Shown in pieces: positions 24,719 to 34,125 of a stretch of 64,000 nucleotides of DNA (position 1 is its first letter; every line of letters begins with the position of its first letter). The DNA is from Massilia sp. Root335 (GTDB taxonomy: Bacteria; Pseudomonadota; Gammaproteobacteria; Burkholderiales; Burkholderiaceae_D). The notes beneath the pieces were generated by a model. The model did no database searches, had not been told where the DNA came from, and saw only the letters and a list, made by a program, of their open reading frames with translations. Both the position numbers and the translations under genes were made by a program. The stretch spans positions 209 to 64,208 of the forward strand of contig NZ_LMCY01000006.1 in assembly GCF_001425685.1 (NCBI RefSeq), given 5' to 3'.

Positions 24719-24743
24719 CGCGGGTCGGGCGCCCCGCCCTGGC

Positions 24744-27700
24744 TTATCCGTTCGCCTCCATCGGCGTCTGTGCAGCGCCGTTGCCATGCATCACCCAGTG
24801 GTAACGGAACGCTTCCGCGATACTGTTGCGCAAGACGTCGTCGTCCCAGGGCTTGACGTGGAAGCGGAATACCGCGCCGCTGTTGGTCGCTTCGATGATC
24901 GAATCGACCGCCGTATAGCCCGACAACATGATCCGGATCGTGTTCGGGTACATGACCTTCACCCGGGACAGGAACTCGGTGCCGCTCATGCCCGGCATGC
25001 GTTCGTCGGACAGCACCACCTGGACGTCGTGCGCGGCCAGCAGCGCCAGTCCCTCGGCGCCCGACTTGCCGCGCAGGATGCGATAACCGTCGCGGCGCAG
25101 CAGGCGCGACAGTGACGACGACACCTGCTCCTCGTCATCGATGATCAGGAGGGTCGACTGCCCGGCATCGCCGGGCGCCGGCGCATGCTCGCCGCGGGGT
25201 GCCGCCAGCAGGTGCTGGAACTCGCCGGCGGGAAGCGGCCGGCTGAAATAATAGCCCTGGATCTGGTCGCAGCGATGGCGCCGCAGGTAGGCAAACTGCT
25301 CCTCGGTTTCCACGCCTTCGGCGATGACCTGCAATTGCAGGCTTTGGCCGAGCGTGATGATCGAGCGCGCGATCACGGCATCGTCGGGATCGGTGGCGAG
25401 ATTGCGGATGAACGACTTGTCGATCTTGAGCACGTCGATGGGGAAGCGCTTCAGGTACGCCAGGCTGGAATAGCCGGTGCCGAAATCGTCCAGCGACAGC
25501 TTCACGCCGAGTGCCTTCAGGCGCTGCATGATGTCCAGCGCCTGCTCGACATCGTCCATCACCTGGCTTTCGGTCAGCTCGATGTCCAGGCACTTGGCAT
25601 CGAGGCCGCTTTCCCGCAAGGTGCTCTCGACCATGGTCACCAGGTCGGCATGGTAAAGCTGGCCCGCCGCGAGGTTGACGGCCACGCGCAGCGTGCCGCC
25701 GCCCAGCCCCTGCCACCGCGCGGCCTGCGCACACGCGGTACGCAGCACCCAGGCGCCGATCGGCACGATCAGCCCGGTCTCCTCGGCGATCCGGATGAAG
25801 CGATCCGGCGCCACCAGCCCCAGCTCGGGATGCCGCCAGCGCAGCAGCGCCTCCACGCCGATGATGCGGCAAGTCCGCGCATCGACCTGCGGCTGGTAGT
25901 GCAACTCGAGTTCATTGCGCTCCAGCGCGTTGCGCAGGTCGCCCTCGAGGCGCAGCCGGTCGGTCGCGCGGTCGTTCATCGCGCTGGTGAAGAACTCGAG
26001 GTGATTGCTGCGCACTTCCCGCGCCCGCCGCATCGCGACATGTGCGTTCTTCATCAGCGTCTCGGGGTTGTCGCCGTCCGCCGGGTAGGCGGCGATGCCG
26101 ACGCTCGAACTCATGAAGAAGTCGTGGCCGTTGACCGGCATCGAGGCCGCGACCGCGTCCATGATGCGCCGCACCTTGGTCACGACCGTATGCTCGTCGT
26201 TGCCCTCGGCGAACGACAACATGATCTCGCTCCCGCCCACCCGGGCCGCCGTGTCGCTGGCGCCGAGGACGCCCTGCACGCGCTGCGCCAGCAGTTGCAA
26301 CACCATGTCGCCGCCGCGGTGCCCCAGGGTTTCGTTGACGAGTTTGAAGCGGTCGAAGTTGAGGCACGCGATCCAGGTCTGGCGCGCCTGCGCACCCGCG
26401 CGGACAATCGCGGCCCCGACGCGGCTGACCAGCAGCTTGCGGCTGGCCAGGCCCGTCACGGCATCGTAATCGGCGCGGTATTCGAGCTCTTCCTGATATT
26501 GCCTGGCCGCCGTGATGTCGTACATGCCGTGCAGGAAATGGGTAACGGCGCCACTGTCGTCCCTGACCGGCGAGCAATACGTATCCAGCCACACCAGGCT
26601 GCCGTCGCGGCGATAGGCGCGCAGCGCGGCGTGGCCTTCGCGTTGCTGGGCCAGCGCATCGTCGAGCTCGACGAGCGCGTCCTGGGCGACATCCTCGCCG
26701 CACAGGAACAACAGCGATCTGCCGACGACTTCGCCGGCCTCGTAGCCGGTGATCCGCTCGAACGCCGGGTTCACGTAGTCGACGGGAAAATCGGGCCCGG
26801 TCGCGCTGCGGATGACGATCGGATTGGCGCTCGCTTCGATCGCGCGCTGCAGCAGGCGCACGCGCTCCTCGCTCTGGCGCGCCTTCTGTTCGGCCCGCCC
26901 GCGCCCGATCGCGATGCTGATCGTATGCGCACACGAGCCCAGGATCTCGAGCTCGACCTGGGCAGGGTGCGGGTTCGCAGCGGTGTACACGTCGATGGTA
27001 CCAAATACTTCCCCGTTGCCGGCCTGGATCGGATACGACCAGCAGGCACGGATCGCGGGCGCCGCCGGCTTGCCCACCCGTTCCCACCATGGCTCGGCAT
27101 CCAGGTCGGCGGCGATCACGGGACGCCGCCCGAACGCGGCGCGGCCGCACGGCAAGGCATCCGGGCCGACCTCGATGCCGTCCAGCGCCGCTTCGAGCGC
27201 GGCCGGGAGGCCGACGGCCATGGCATGGCCGAGACGCCGGCCGTCCTCGTCCATCAGCATCACGGCGCAGCCTCCCAGGGGATTGAGTTCCGCGATGATG
27301 TGGGTCGCCGCCACCAGGACTTCCCCCAACGGCGCACCTGCCGCGATGTTTTCCAGGATCGCCAGCTGCTCGTCCTTGTACAAACGCAGCCGGCGGCGCT
27401 CGGTGATGTCGGCAAAATACACCGTGACCCCGTCGCCCGAGGGGAACACGCGCGTCTCGAACCAGCTGTTCGATGGCGCGTGAAACATCTCGAACGATGC
27501 CGGGTCGCCGGTCGCCGCGGCCATGCGGAACTCGCTCTCGGCGATGCCGCCGGCGATTTCCGGATACTCGGCCCACAGGACCTTGCCGATCAGATCGGCG
27601 GGCGGCCGTTTGATCAGGCGCTCCGCTTCCTTGTTGACGTAGGTGAAGCGCCATTCGGCATCGAGCGAGTAATACGCATCGGTGATGCTCTCGAGGATGT

Positions 27701-29588
27701 TCGACAGGCCGCGGGCGAGGCGCCGGATCTCGTCGTTAGCCAGCTTGCTGTCGTGGATGTCGGTCGCCGTGCCATACCATTTGACGATCGCGCCGCTCCC
27801 GTCCCGGATCGGCAGGGCCCGTGCCTGGTGCCAGCGGTAGCTGCGGTCGGCGGCCCGGAACAGCCGGTATTCCACCTCCAGCACCCCGCCGGCGTCCACG
27901 GCCTGCGTCCAGGCGGCCAGCGTGGGTTCCACGTCGTCCGGGTGCAGGATGGAGGTCCAGCCCTGTCCCGGCCCGAACAGCGCCGCGAAACCCGAATACG
28001 CCGTGATGACGTGGTTGGCATAATCGATGCTGCCGTCCGGGTCGGCCGTCCAGACGATCTGCGGCATCGCATCGGCAAGCTGGCGGAAGCGCAGGTCGCT
28101 GTGCGCCCGGCTCTCGGCAACCTGGATGTCGCGCACGGCCGCTTCCATCTCCTTGCGTTCGGTAATGTCGGCCAGCGTGCCGATCATGCGCAACGGCCTG
28201 CCCTGTCCGTCGACGCTGACGTTGGTGCCGCGGTTGGCGATCCAGCGCCATTCGCCGTCGCCGCCGCGCATCCGGTACTCGACCGCGTAGGCAGCGCAGG
28301 CGCCCGTGCGGCAATCGTCCAGCGCCGCCAGCACATGGGCCCTGTCGTCGGGATGGATGCGGCTTTCCCATTCCGCCAGGGTGCGGATCTCGTGCTCGCC
28401 ATAACCGAGCATCCGCTTGCAGCGGGCGGAAAGAAAGTCGGTGCCGGTGCGGTAGTCGAGGTCCCAGACGTCCTGCCCGGCCCCCTCGACGGCCTGCTTC
28501 CAGCGGAACTCGCTCTCTTCCAGCGCCTTGCGCACCGCGGCGCGGTCGCGAATCCCCATGAGCACGATGATGCCGACCCAGACCATGAGCACCGAGAAAA
28601 TGCCGCAGAAAAAAACCGCCGCGTCCTTCACGTGTTCGTACGACGCCAGCACGTCCTCGATCGAGTGGCCGATCAGGACGGTCAATCCGTATTTTTCGAC
28701 GGTATGCCAGGCGTACAGGCGATCCACGCCGTCGAGCCGCGCCGCCGCCCGGAGCACGCCGGCGTGCGGCGCGGCTGGATTGACAAATGGAAAATTGCTA
28801 AGGGAATATTCCGCGCCGTCGGCAGGCATGGGCGAGCGCGTCAGCACCTGGCCACCCGAGTGCGCCAGTACGACAACCGCTTTCTGACCGAGCATGATAT
28901 CGTGGGAAAAGCGAACGAAATACTCGGGCGACACCGATAACACGATGATGCCGGCGAAGCGACCGTTCGCATCGAGCAAGGGACGGGCGAACTGGATCGC
29001 CTCCCGACCGGAGAGCCGCCCTCGGACCGGACCGTTGATGAACAGCGCGTCCGCCTGGCGTTCGCGCAGCGCAGTGAAGTATTCGCGGTCGCTGTAATCG
29101 ATGTTTTTTGCGCCGGGCGCAAGGCTGGAAAAGATCAACTTCCCATCAATATCCAGGACGGCGATCCGAAAGCCGGTCATCTGGTTCAGTTGCGAGCGGC
29201 GCAGGCGGACCTTGTCGCCAAAGTGCTGCGGTTCCTCCTGCCACCGTTCGCGCAGGTCGACCAGCATGCGGTCGACGGCGAACACCGAGGACTGCGTCTC
29301 TTCCGCCAGCACTTTCGCCAGGTTGGCGACGTCCGTGTTGGCGTCCTCCAGGGTATGGTCCCGCACCTGCGCCAGGAACAGCGCGGTGACCAGCCACAAC
29401 GCCGGAAGCAGGCAAGCGAGAAGCAGGGCCGGCCGGGCGCTCAGGGGCTGACGGAAGCGCAGGCGCGGGCGCGAGCGATCCATCGTGCTGTCGGGGACGT
29501 GTACGCCAGGCGCACCCGTGGTTGCGTGAACACGGTGCGTGCCGGGTTGCGTAGCGGTCGTATTCGCGGTGCCTGTGATTTCGGACAT
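24744..29588 (-). CDS. Large membrane PAS/GAF-GGDEF-EAL-receiver cyclic-di-GMP phosphodiesterase
   Basis: 1614 aa. Domains in order (approximate): transmembrane helix 54-75, extracytoplasmic dCache-like sensor 90-320, second transmembrane helix 325-347, three PAS domains 360-745, a GAF 750-905, a fourth PAS 920-1040, GGDEF 1050-1210, EAL 1225-1465 and a C-terminal receiver 1485-1600. The GGDEF site is degenerate (GGSEI), so cyclase activity is doubtful. The EAL part keeps every catalytic motif: EALLRW, VNLAAGQ, ELTES, DDFGTGYSS, KIDKSFI and EGVET, so it should hydrolyse c-di-GMP. The receiver has LLIIDDEEQV, the Asp in VVLSDERMPGMSG and HVKPW lysine. The start at 29588 (GGTGGACAGGA upstream) is one of several; another ATG at 29480 would remove a short disordered N-terminus. 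Confidence 0.9.
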   Translation of the reverse strand: MSEITGTANTTATQPGTHRVHATTGAPGVHVPDSTMDRSRPRLRFRQPLSARPALLLACLLPALWLVTALFLAQVRDHTLEDANTDVANLAKVLAEETQSSVFAVDRMLVDLRERWQEEPQHFGDKVRLRRSQLNQMTGFRIAVLDIDGKLIFSSLAPGAKNIDYSDREYFTALRERQADALFINGPVRGRLSGREAIQFARPLLDANGRFAGIIVLSVSPEYFVRFSHDIMLGQKAVVVLAHSGGQVLTRSPMPADGAEYSLSNFPFVNPAAPHAGVLRAAARLDGVDRLYAWHTVEKYGLTVLIGHSIEDVLASYEHVKDAAVFFCGIFSVLMVWVGIIVLMGIRDRAAVRKALEESEFRWKQAVEGAGQDVWDLDYRTGTDFLSARCKRMLGYGEHEIRTLAEWESRIHPDDRAHVLAALDDCRTGACAAYAVEYRMRGGDGEWRWIANRGTNVSVDGQGRPLRMIGTLADITERKEMEAAVRDIQVAESRAHSDLRFRQLADAMPQIVWTADPDGSIDYANHVITAYSGFAALFGPGQGWTSILHPDDVEPTLAAWTQAVDAGGVLEVEYRLFRAADRSYRWHQARALPIRDGSGAIVKWYGTATDIHDSKLANDEIRRLARGLSNILESITDAYYSLDAEWRFTYVNKEAERLIKRPPADLIGKVLWAEYPEIAGGIAESEFRMAAATGDPASFEMFHAPSNSWFETRVFPSGDGVTVYFADITERRRLRLYKDEQLAILENIAAGAPLGEVLVAATHIIAELNPLGGCAVMLMDEDGRRLGHAMAVGLPAALEAALDGIEVGPDALPCGRAAFGRRPVIAADLDAEPWWERVGKPAAPAIRACWSYPIQAGNGEVFGTIDVYTAANPHPAQVELEILGSCAHTISIAIGRGRAEQKARQSEERVRLLQRAIEASANPIVIRSATGPDFPVDYVNPAFERITGYEAGEVVGRSLLFLCGEDVAQDALVELDDALAQQREGHAALRAYRRDGSLVWLDTYCSPVRDDSGAVTHFLHGMYDITAARQYQEELEYRADYDAVTGLASRKLLVSRVGAAIVRAGAQARQTWIACLNFDRFKLVNETLGHRGGDMVLQLLAQRVQGVLGASDTAARVGGSEIMLSFAEGNDEHTVVTKVRRIMDAVAASMPVNGHDFFMSSSVGIAAYPADGDNPETLMKNAHVAMRRAREVRSNHLEFFTSAMNDRATDRLRLEGDLRNALERNELELHYQPQVDARTCRIIGVEALLRWRHPELGLVAPDRFIRIAEETGLIVPIGAWVLRTACAQAARWQGLGGGTLRVAVNLAAGQLYHADLVTMVESTLRESGLDAKCLDIELTESQVMDDVEQALDIMQRLKALGVKLSLDDFGTGYSSLAYLKRFPIDVLKIDKSFIRNLATDPDDAVIARSIITLGQSLQLQVIAEGVETEEQFAYLRRHRCDQIQGYYFSRPLPAGEFQHLLAAPRGEHAPAPGDAGQSTLLIIDDEEQVSSSLSRLLRRDGYRILRGKSGAEGLALLAAHDVQVVLSDERMPGMSGTEFLSRVKVMYPNTIRIMLSGYTAVDSIIEATNSGAVFRFHVKPWDDDVLRNSIAEAFRYHWVMHGNGAAQTPMEANG

Positions 29589-29757
29589 TCCTGTCCACCT
29601 TCGAAAATATGGCAGCCACGCGGCCACCGCCTGGAAAATTTCCTAGAGCGCTGATGTTACCATAGATCAATATTTGATTCTTATATGCAATAAATATTTG
29701 ATGGATTGTTGCGCACTTGCGTCAGCCTGCCGCCGCGGGACGGGACGGCCGATCAAG

Positions 29758-29787
29758 CGAAAACGCCGACCCGTGCCGGTCGGCGTT
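29758..29787 (-). terminator. Terminator of the pectate lyase gene
   Basis: Stem AACGCCGACC/GGTCGGCGTT (29762-29771 with 29778-29787) with loop CGTGCC; on the minus strand it is followed by T4 and a CGCTT tail. It is 22 nt after the lyase stop, and a member of the repeated terminator family. Confidence 0.85.
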
Positions 29788-29809
29788 ACTTGTCCGTCGC
29801 CGGAGCGGC

Positions 29810-31348
29810 CTACAGCTTGCCGACGCCCGCGGCGGCCGGCACCGCGGTTGCGAGATTGCTGGTCGCGTCGACCGAGTAGTTATAGTAGCTGGCCGGCGTC
29901 GCCGACGGCGTGGCCGCCGGATTGCTCGCCGACGACCACGGCGTGGCAGTGACCGTCACGAGCGAACTGGCGCCGTGGGCGGTCGCGCCCAGGTTCACGG
30001 CCGCACCGTTGAGCAGGTTGCCGCTATCGAAGATATACGGCGAGCAGCGCGCCGTGCTCATGCCCGACAGGGCAGCGCACTTGGTCAGCGTGCTGCCGGA
30101 CGAGACCGAAGCGCCGATCGTGTCGCTGGCCGTCGCGCCGCCGCTGATGTTAAAGACATTGTTCTCGATGTACAGTTTCGAGCCCTGGCCCGAAGTGATC
30201 CCCACCAGCCAGTTATACAACGTGACGCTGTTGCTGCCAGTGAAATAGTTGTTGTAAAGGTGGACCATGCCGTAGCGCACACGCGGTTTGCGCTGCACGA
30301 GGTTCTGGAAATAATTGTGGTGGAAGGTGGTCTTCAGCACCCCCGGGTTTTCCGCCGTCAGGCTGGCCGTATCGGTGCCGCCCATCAGCATGGACTTGTC
30401 GTGGTCGTGCAGGTGGTTGTACGACACGGTGATCAGGTTGGCCGACTTGGTCATGTCGAGCAGGCCGTCGTGGTGCTGGACGTGGTAGAGGTCGCCGTCG
30501 TACGGCGCGGCCCACACGGACGGGAACTGGTCGTCGGTACGCGCGCCGTCGGAGAACGTGCAGTGGTCGATCCAGACGTGCGTGGCGTACAGGATCGACA
30601 CGTTGTCGTAGTTCGAATTCCAGCGCCCGCCGGAATCGGTCGGGTCCCACGCCGTGAAGAAGTCGAACGCATCTTCGAACGCCACGTTGCGGATCACGAC
30701 ATTGTCGACCGGTGCGCTCGAACTCGTACCGCTGATCTTGAGGTTGCCGTGGATGATCTTGGCGGTCGAGCCGTTGCCGATGATCGAGGTGTTCGACGGC
30801 ACGGTCAGGACGACGTTCTTCTTCATCTGGTTGCTGGCGCAGGCGCGCGCCGCCTCGACCTTGTCGGTCGACGGCGGCACCTTCGCGTACGGCGGCTTGT
30901 AGGCGGCCAGGTAGTCGCTCCAGATCTTGTCGAAGGTGGTGTAGCCGTAGCCGGCGCACGTGCTGCTGGCCGCGTTGGCATAGGTCACGTAATTATTGGC
31001 CGTCAGCTCGGTGCCGGCCGCGTTCTGGTTCAGGCTGATGGTGCCCGAGATGTAGATGATCTTCTTGCTGTTGTCGAGCGTGCCGCTGAACGACCCATCG
31101 GACTTGATGGTCGCGGTGTTGCCGTACAAAGCCTGGATCAGGCCCGCGCGGGTCGAGACGGTGTAGATCTTGGCCGCCGCCGCGCCGTTGCCGCCGGTGG
31201 TGCCGGTGCCGCCCAGGTTATTGGTGCCGGTGGCCGCCCAGCCGGTCGCGCCGAGCGAGGAAATTTGCGCATTGACGCTCGCGCTGGCGCCGGCCATCAC
31301 GACGCCGATGCATAGTGCCTGACATAACTGCTTTTTGGAAATCGTCAT
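29810..31348 (-). CDS. Secreted pectate lyase (polysaccharide lyase family 1)
   Basis: 512 aa. Signal peptide of about 27 residues (ends SVNAQ). The parallel beta-helix of PL1 is recognisable from VWIDHCTFSDGARTDDQFPS, which includes the vWiDH motif, SYNHLHDHDKSMLMGG, and FHHNYFQNLVQRKPRVRYG with the catalytic arginine. The family cleaves alpha-1,4-polygalacturonate by calcium-dependent beta-elimination. The C-terminal region is less conserved, with DSGNLLNGAAVNLG. Upstream are two operator-like palindromes 53 bp apart, so expression is probably controlled by a repressor of the GntR kind. Its transcript ends at its own hairpin. Confidence 0.92.
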   Translation of the reverse strand: MTISKKQLCQALCIGVVMAGASASVNAQISSLGATGWAATGTNNLGGTGTTGGNGAAAAKIYTVSTRAGLIQALYGNTATIKSDGSFSGTLDNSKKIIYISGTISLNQNAAGTELTANNYVTYANAASSTCAGYGYTTFDKIWSDYLAAYKPPYAKVPPSTDKVEAARACASNQMKKNVVLTVPSNTSIIGNGSTAKIIHGNLKISGTSSSAPVDNVVIRNVAFEDAFDFFTAWDPTDSGGRWNSNYDNVSILYATHVWIDHCTFSDGARTDDQFPSVWAAPYDGDLYHVQHHDGLLDMTKSANLITVSYNHLHDHDKSMLMGGTDTASLTAENPGVLKTTFHHNYFQNLVQRKPRVRYGMVHLYNNYFTGSNSVTLYNWLVGITSGQGSKLYIENNVFNISGGATASDTIGASVSSGSTLTKCAALSGMSTARCSPYIFDSGNLLNGAAVNLGATAHGASSLVTVTATPWSSASNPAATPSATPASYYNYSVDATSNLATAVPAAAGVGKL

Positions 31349-31428
31349 TTCTTCTCCGGGAAAATTGGTGAAATTTCTGATGTGCCCAAGAACAGCTGCA
31401 GAGCGACCCCATCGCCGGGGCCCGATAT

Positions 31429-31494
31429 TTGGTCAGGCCGGTTTTCACAATTTTGTATGGGAATCGCTGATTTGTTGAAATTTGGTCAGACCAA
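31429..31494. promoter_or_regulatory. Two operator-like sites upstream of the pectate lyase
   Basis: A perfect palindrome TTGGTCAGACCAA at 31482-31494 and a half-conserved copy TTGGTCAGGCCGG at 31429-31441. Their starts are 53 bp apart, five helical turns, so both face the same side of the DNA. The TGGT-n-ACCA core is the type bound by GntR/FadR-subfamily repressors that sense sugar acids. The upstream copy lies 134-146 nt before the lyase ATG and the second copy 81-93 nt before it. The regulator is not encoded nearby. Confidence 0.55.
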
Positions 31495-31545
31495 TTCAAC
31501 TGACGCAGTATGACCACATTTCCAACAAGTAGCAATTTAAATAAA

Positions 31546-31576
31546 CAAAAACGCCAACCCATGCAGGTTGGCGTTT
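31546..31576 (-). terminator. Terminator of the CHASE-GGDEF gene
   Basis: AAACGCCAACC/GGTTGGCGTTT stem (11 bp) with the loop CATGCA; on the minus strand it is followed by T5-GTTT. It lies 57 nt after the CHASE-GGDEF stop. Same family as the tRNA-Phe terminators. Confidence 0.85.
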
Positions 31577-31632
31577 CGGTTGTCCGGCAGCGCGATCGTC
31601 ACGGCCGGCTCATCGCCGAGCGCGCTCCGTAC

Positions 31633-33957
31633 TCATCCGGTCTTGCCCCCGGCGGCATCGTGTCCGGCTTGCCGGAAGCAGTTCCTGCCGGCGCGCTTGG
31701 CATCGTACATCGCCTGGTCGGCCGCCTTGACCAGCTGGTCCGGGGTCATGCCGGCCTCGAAATACGCGACGCCGATACTGGTGCTCACTTGCAGGTGTTC
31801 AGATCCGATTTCGAATGCCGGTCCCATGGCCTCGATGAGTTTTTTTGCGATGACGACGGCATCGTGCCTGTCGTTCAACCCTTCCGCAATCAGGACGAAT
31901 TCGTCGCCGCCGAGCCGCGCCATGAAGTCGGCATCGCGCAGCACCGAGCGGATCCGCTGGGCGAACATGCGGATGACGGCATCGCCCGCGTCGTGCCCGT
32001 ACGTATCGTTGATGTGCTTGAACCGGTCGATATCGAAGTACATCACCGCCAGGCCGCCGCGACGCTGCGCGCGCCTGACCGCTTCGTCCAGCTGGCTCTG
32101 GAAATAGCCCCGGTTCGGCAATCCGGTCAGCGAATCGAAGTTCGCCCGGCGGAACAACGTCTCCTCCATGTACTTGCGTGCCGTGATGTCCTCGGTGACG
32201 CCGAGCACGCCCACCACCCTGCCCTGATCGTCCTTCAACGGGATCTTGCTGGTTTCGATCCAGCAGGCCGTGCCGTCCCGGCGTACGTCGGTGGCCTGCA
32301 TGCGCATGCGTGCCACGCCGGATGTCATGACTTCCAGGTCCACCTTCCGGAACTGCCTGGCCTGGTCCTTCCACCGCAGGTCCACATCCGTTTTGCCGAT
32401 CAACTCGTCCATGCTTTGCAGGCCGGCCTCCGCCAGCAATGACCGGTTTCCGCCCTCGTACACGCTGTTGATGTCTTTCCAGAATACGTTTTGCGGAATA
32501 TTGTCGAGTATCAGCTGCAGCATTTGCCGGGACTCGTAAAGCGCGGCCTCGGCCCTTTTCCGGTCGGTGATATTTTCGGCAAAACCCAGCACGTGGGTGA
32601 CCGTGTCGCCGGCACTCATCGGGATCATCACGATCGAGAGGTCCGAACTGCGTCCGTCGGCGGCGATGATCCGGCTGGTGTAGGCGACCGCGTTCCCGGC
32701 CAGGACCTCTTCGAATCGCTGTGCGGCCGCGTCGCGCTGTTCATCCACGATGAACCTGGCGGCCATCATGCCGATCAACGCTTCACGGCTCACCCCGAGC
32801 TCCTTGACCATCTGCTGGTTCACCCGGATGAAACGCCGCCGGCGGTCCAATGCATAGACGGCGAATGGATGATTTTCAAAGAAGCCCGGAAAACGTTCAT
32901 TGAAGTCGAGTATCGCCCGCTTGCGCGACACATAGCGCGGCCAGATCACCGCGGCATAGCTGGCAATCAGGCTCAGCAAAAGTCCGACAGCGAACACCAA
33001 CGTCGCGGCGTGCGCGGATTTGGGCGCCAGCTCCCCATCTTTCGCATAAAAATAAATCAGCCATTTACGGTTGGCGAACTGCACGTCAGCCCGGTGCGCC
33101 AGCAGACCGGCCATCCTCGTCTGCAGGGCGTGGGGCTCGCCGTCGGCGTCGAACACGATATTGTCGGGTGAGACCTGGTCTTCGAATACTTCGAGGTCGA
33201 AGCGCCGGGCCAGACGCCCCTCGTCGAAGTCGAGGAACAGGCGGTTCAGGTACAACGTCGAAAAAACGAATCCGCTCAGTTCGCCGCTCCGGTCCGTTGC
33301 CTTGCCCGCGGCCCGCTGGAGCTTCCTCACCGGAACGAAAATCTGCACGATGGGACGGTTGCCCGGGTCGCGCAGCGCCGTCTGGTGCCTGGTGGCGACG
33401 GGCTCGTCGCGCGCCTGGGCCTCCTGCATCGCAGCCCAGCGGTCGGGGATCGCCGAAAAGTCGAAGCCGCGCAGCTGATCGACACGCTTCGGCTCCGTGC
33501 GATGCCGGCCATACAGCAAGGGAAAGTACTCATCGATACCGTCGCGCCGGTTCACGATGCGGCGGCCGGCAAAGCGCCGGCGCGCCTCGGCCTCGAAGCG
33601 CCGGACCTGTGCCGCGGGCACTTTGGGCAGATAGCCGAACGAACTGACGCCTGGCAGCTGTTCGAACAGGTGACTGGCTGTCAGGAAGTTGTCGAATTCT
33701 TCGGGCTCGATATCGGACGAAGCGCTGAATAAAGCCCCCAGCGACCGGCTTGCGCTCACATACAGATCCAGCCGGTGCCGCAACAGGGATTCGTAGCTCT
33801 TGGCGCTCTCATGCAATTCGCCGAGTCGTTCCGCCCTGGTCCGTTTCAAGGCATCCACGCAGGCATAAGCGGAGAGCGCGAGACCGATCGTGAACACCAT
33901 GGCCGGCACCCCGTACGGGCCGAGTGTTCGTTTCATGCGCTCCACGAGCGACATCAT
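31633..33957 (-). CDS. Membrane CHASE-PAS-PAS diguanylate cyclase
   Basis: 774 aa. Two transmembrane helices (about 16-34 and 322-344) enclose an extracytoplasmic CHASE domain (75-270, with LPGVSSFGYLPKVP and RPIVQIFVPV). Two PAS domains follow (355-600), then GGDEF with an intact GGDEF site (RLGGDEFVLIAEG) and a product-inhibition site RDAD five residues before it, so the enzyme should make c-di-GMP and be feedback inhibited. It lacks an EAL domain. The start is the first of two adjacent ATG codons with AGGTGA upstream. Its stop is 57 nt from the terminator; pectate lyase lies downstream on the same strand. Confidence 0.92.
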   Translation of the reverse strand: MMSLVERMKRTLGPYGVPAMVFTIGLALSAYACVDALKRTRAERLGELHESAKSYESLLRHRLDLYVSASRSLGALFSASSDIEPEEFDNFLTASHLFEQLPGVSSFGYLPKVPAAQVRRFEAEARRRFAGRRIVNRRDGIDEYFPLLYGRHRTEPKRVDQLRGFDFSAIPDRWAAMQEAQARDEPVATRHQTALRDPGNRPIVQIFVPVRKLQRAAGKATDRSGELSGFVFSTLYLNRLFLDFDEGRLARRFDLEVFEDQVSPDNIVFDADGEPHALQTRMAGLLAHRADVQFANRKWLIYFYAKDGELAPKSAHAATLVFAVGLLLSLIASYAAVIWPRYVSRKRAILDFNERFPGFFENHPFAVYALDRRRRFIRVNQQMVKELGVSREALIGMMAARFIVDEQRDAAAQRFEEVLAGNAVAYTSRIIAADGRSSDLSIVMIPMSAGDTVTHVLGFAENITDRKRAEAALYESRQMLQLILDNIPQNVFWKDINSVYEGGNRSLLAEAGLQSMDELIGKTDVDLRWKDQARQFRKVDLEVMTSGVARMRMQATDVRRDGTACWIETSKIPLKDDQGRVVGVLGVTEDITARKYMEETLFRRANFDSLTGLPNRGYFQSQLDEAVRRAQRRGGLAVMYFDIDRFKHINDTYGHDAGDAVIRMFAQRIRSVLRDADFMARLGGDEFVLIAEGLNDRHDAVVIAKKLIEAMGPAFEIGSEHLQVSTSIGVAYFEAGMTPDQLVKAADQAMYDAKRAGRNCFRQAGHDAAGGKTG

Positions 33958-34125
33958 TGATTCACCTGACAGATTTGCTAGACGATTTCCGGCGGCAGGA
34001 TCTCCCCGCCGAAAATCATCTTAGCAGTCCCCTCCTTGCGCAGTCGCAACGTTGGTGCGAGCTGGCGGTAGTTCAGCGCAAATACAACATGTTGCGTACA
34101 ACCCGGCCTGACAGCGAGCGCAGCG

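Noticed and set aside
25185..28940. A 1251-codon + strand open frame across the GGDEF-EAL gene
   Set aside because: High GC keeps stop codons rare; the minus frame has all EAL and PAS motifs, and this frame is Arg/His-rich without domains.
33958..34125. Gap between the CHASE-GGDEF start and the esterase stop
   Set aside because: 168 nt examined on both strands; no gene, hairpin with T-run or clear promoter hexamers.
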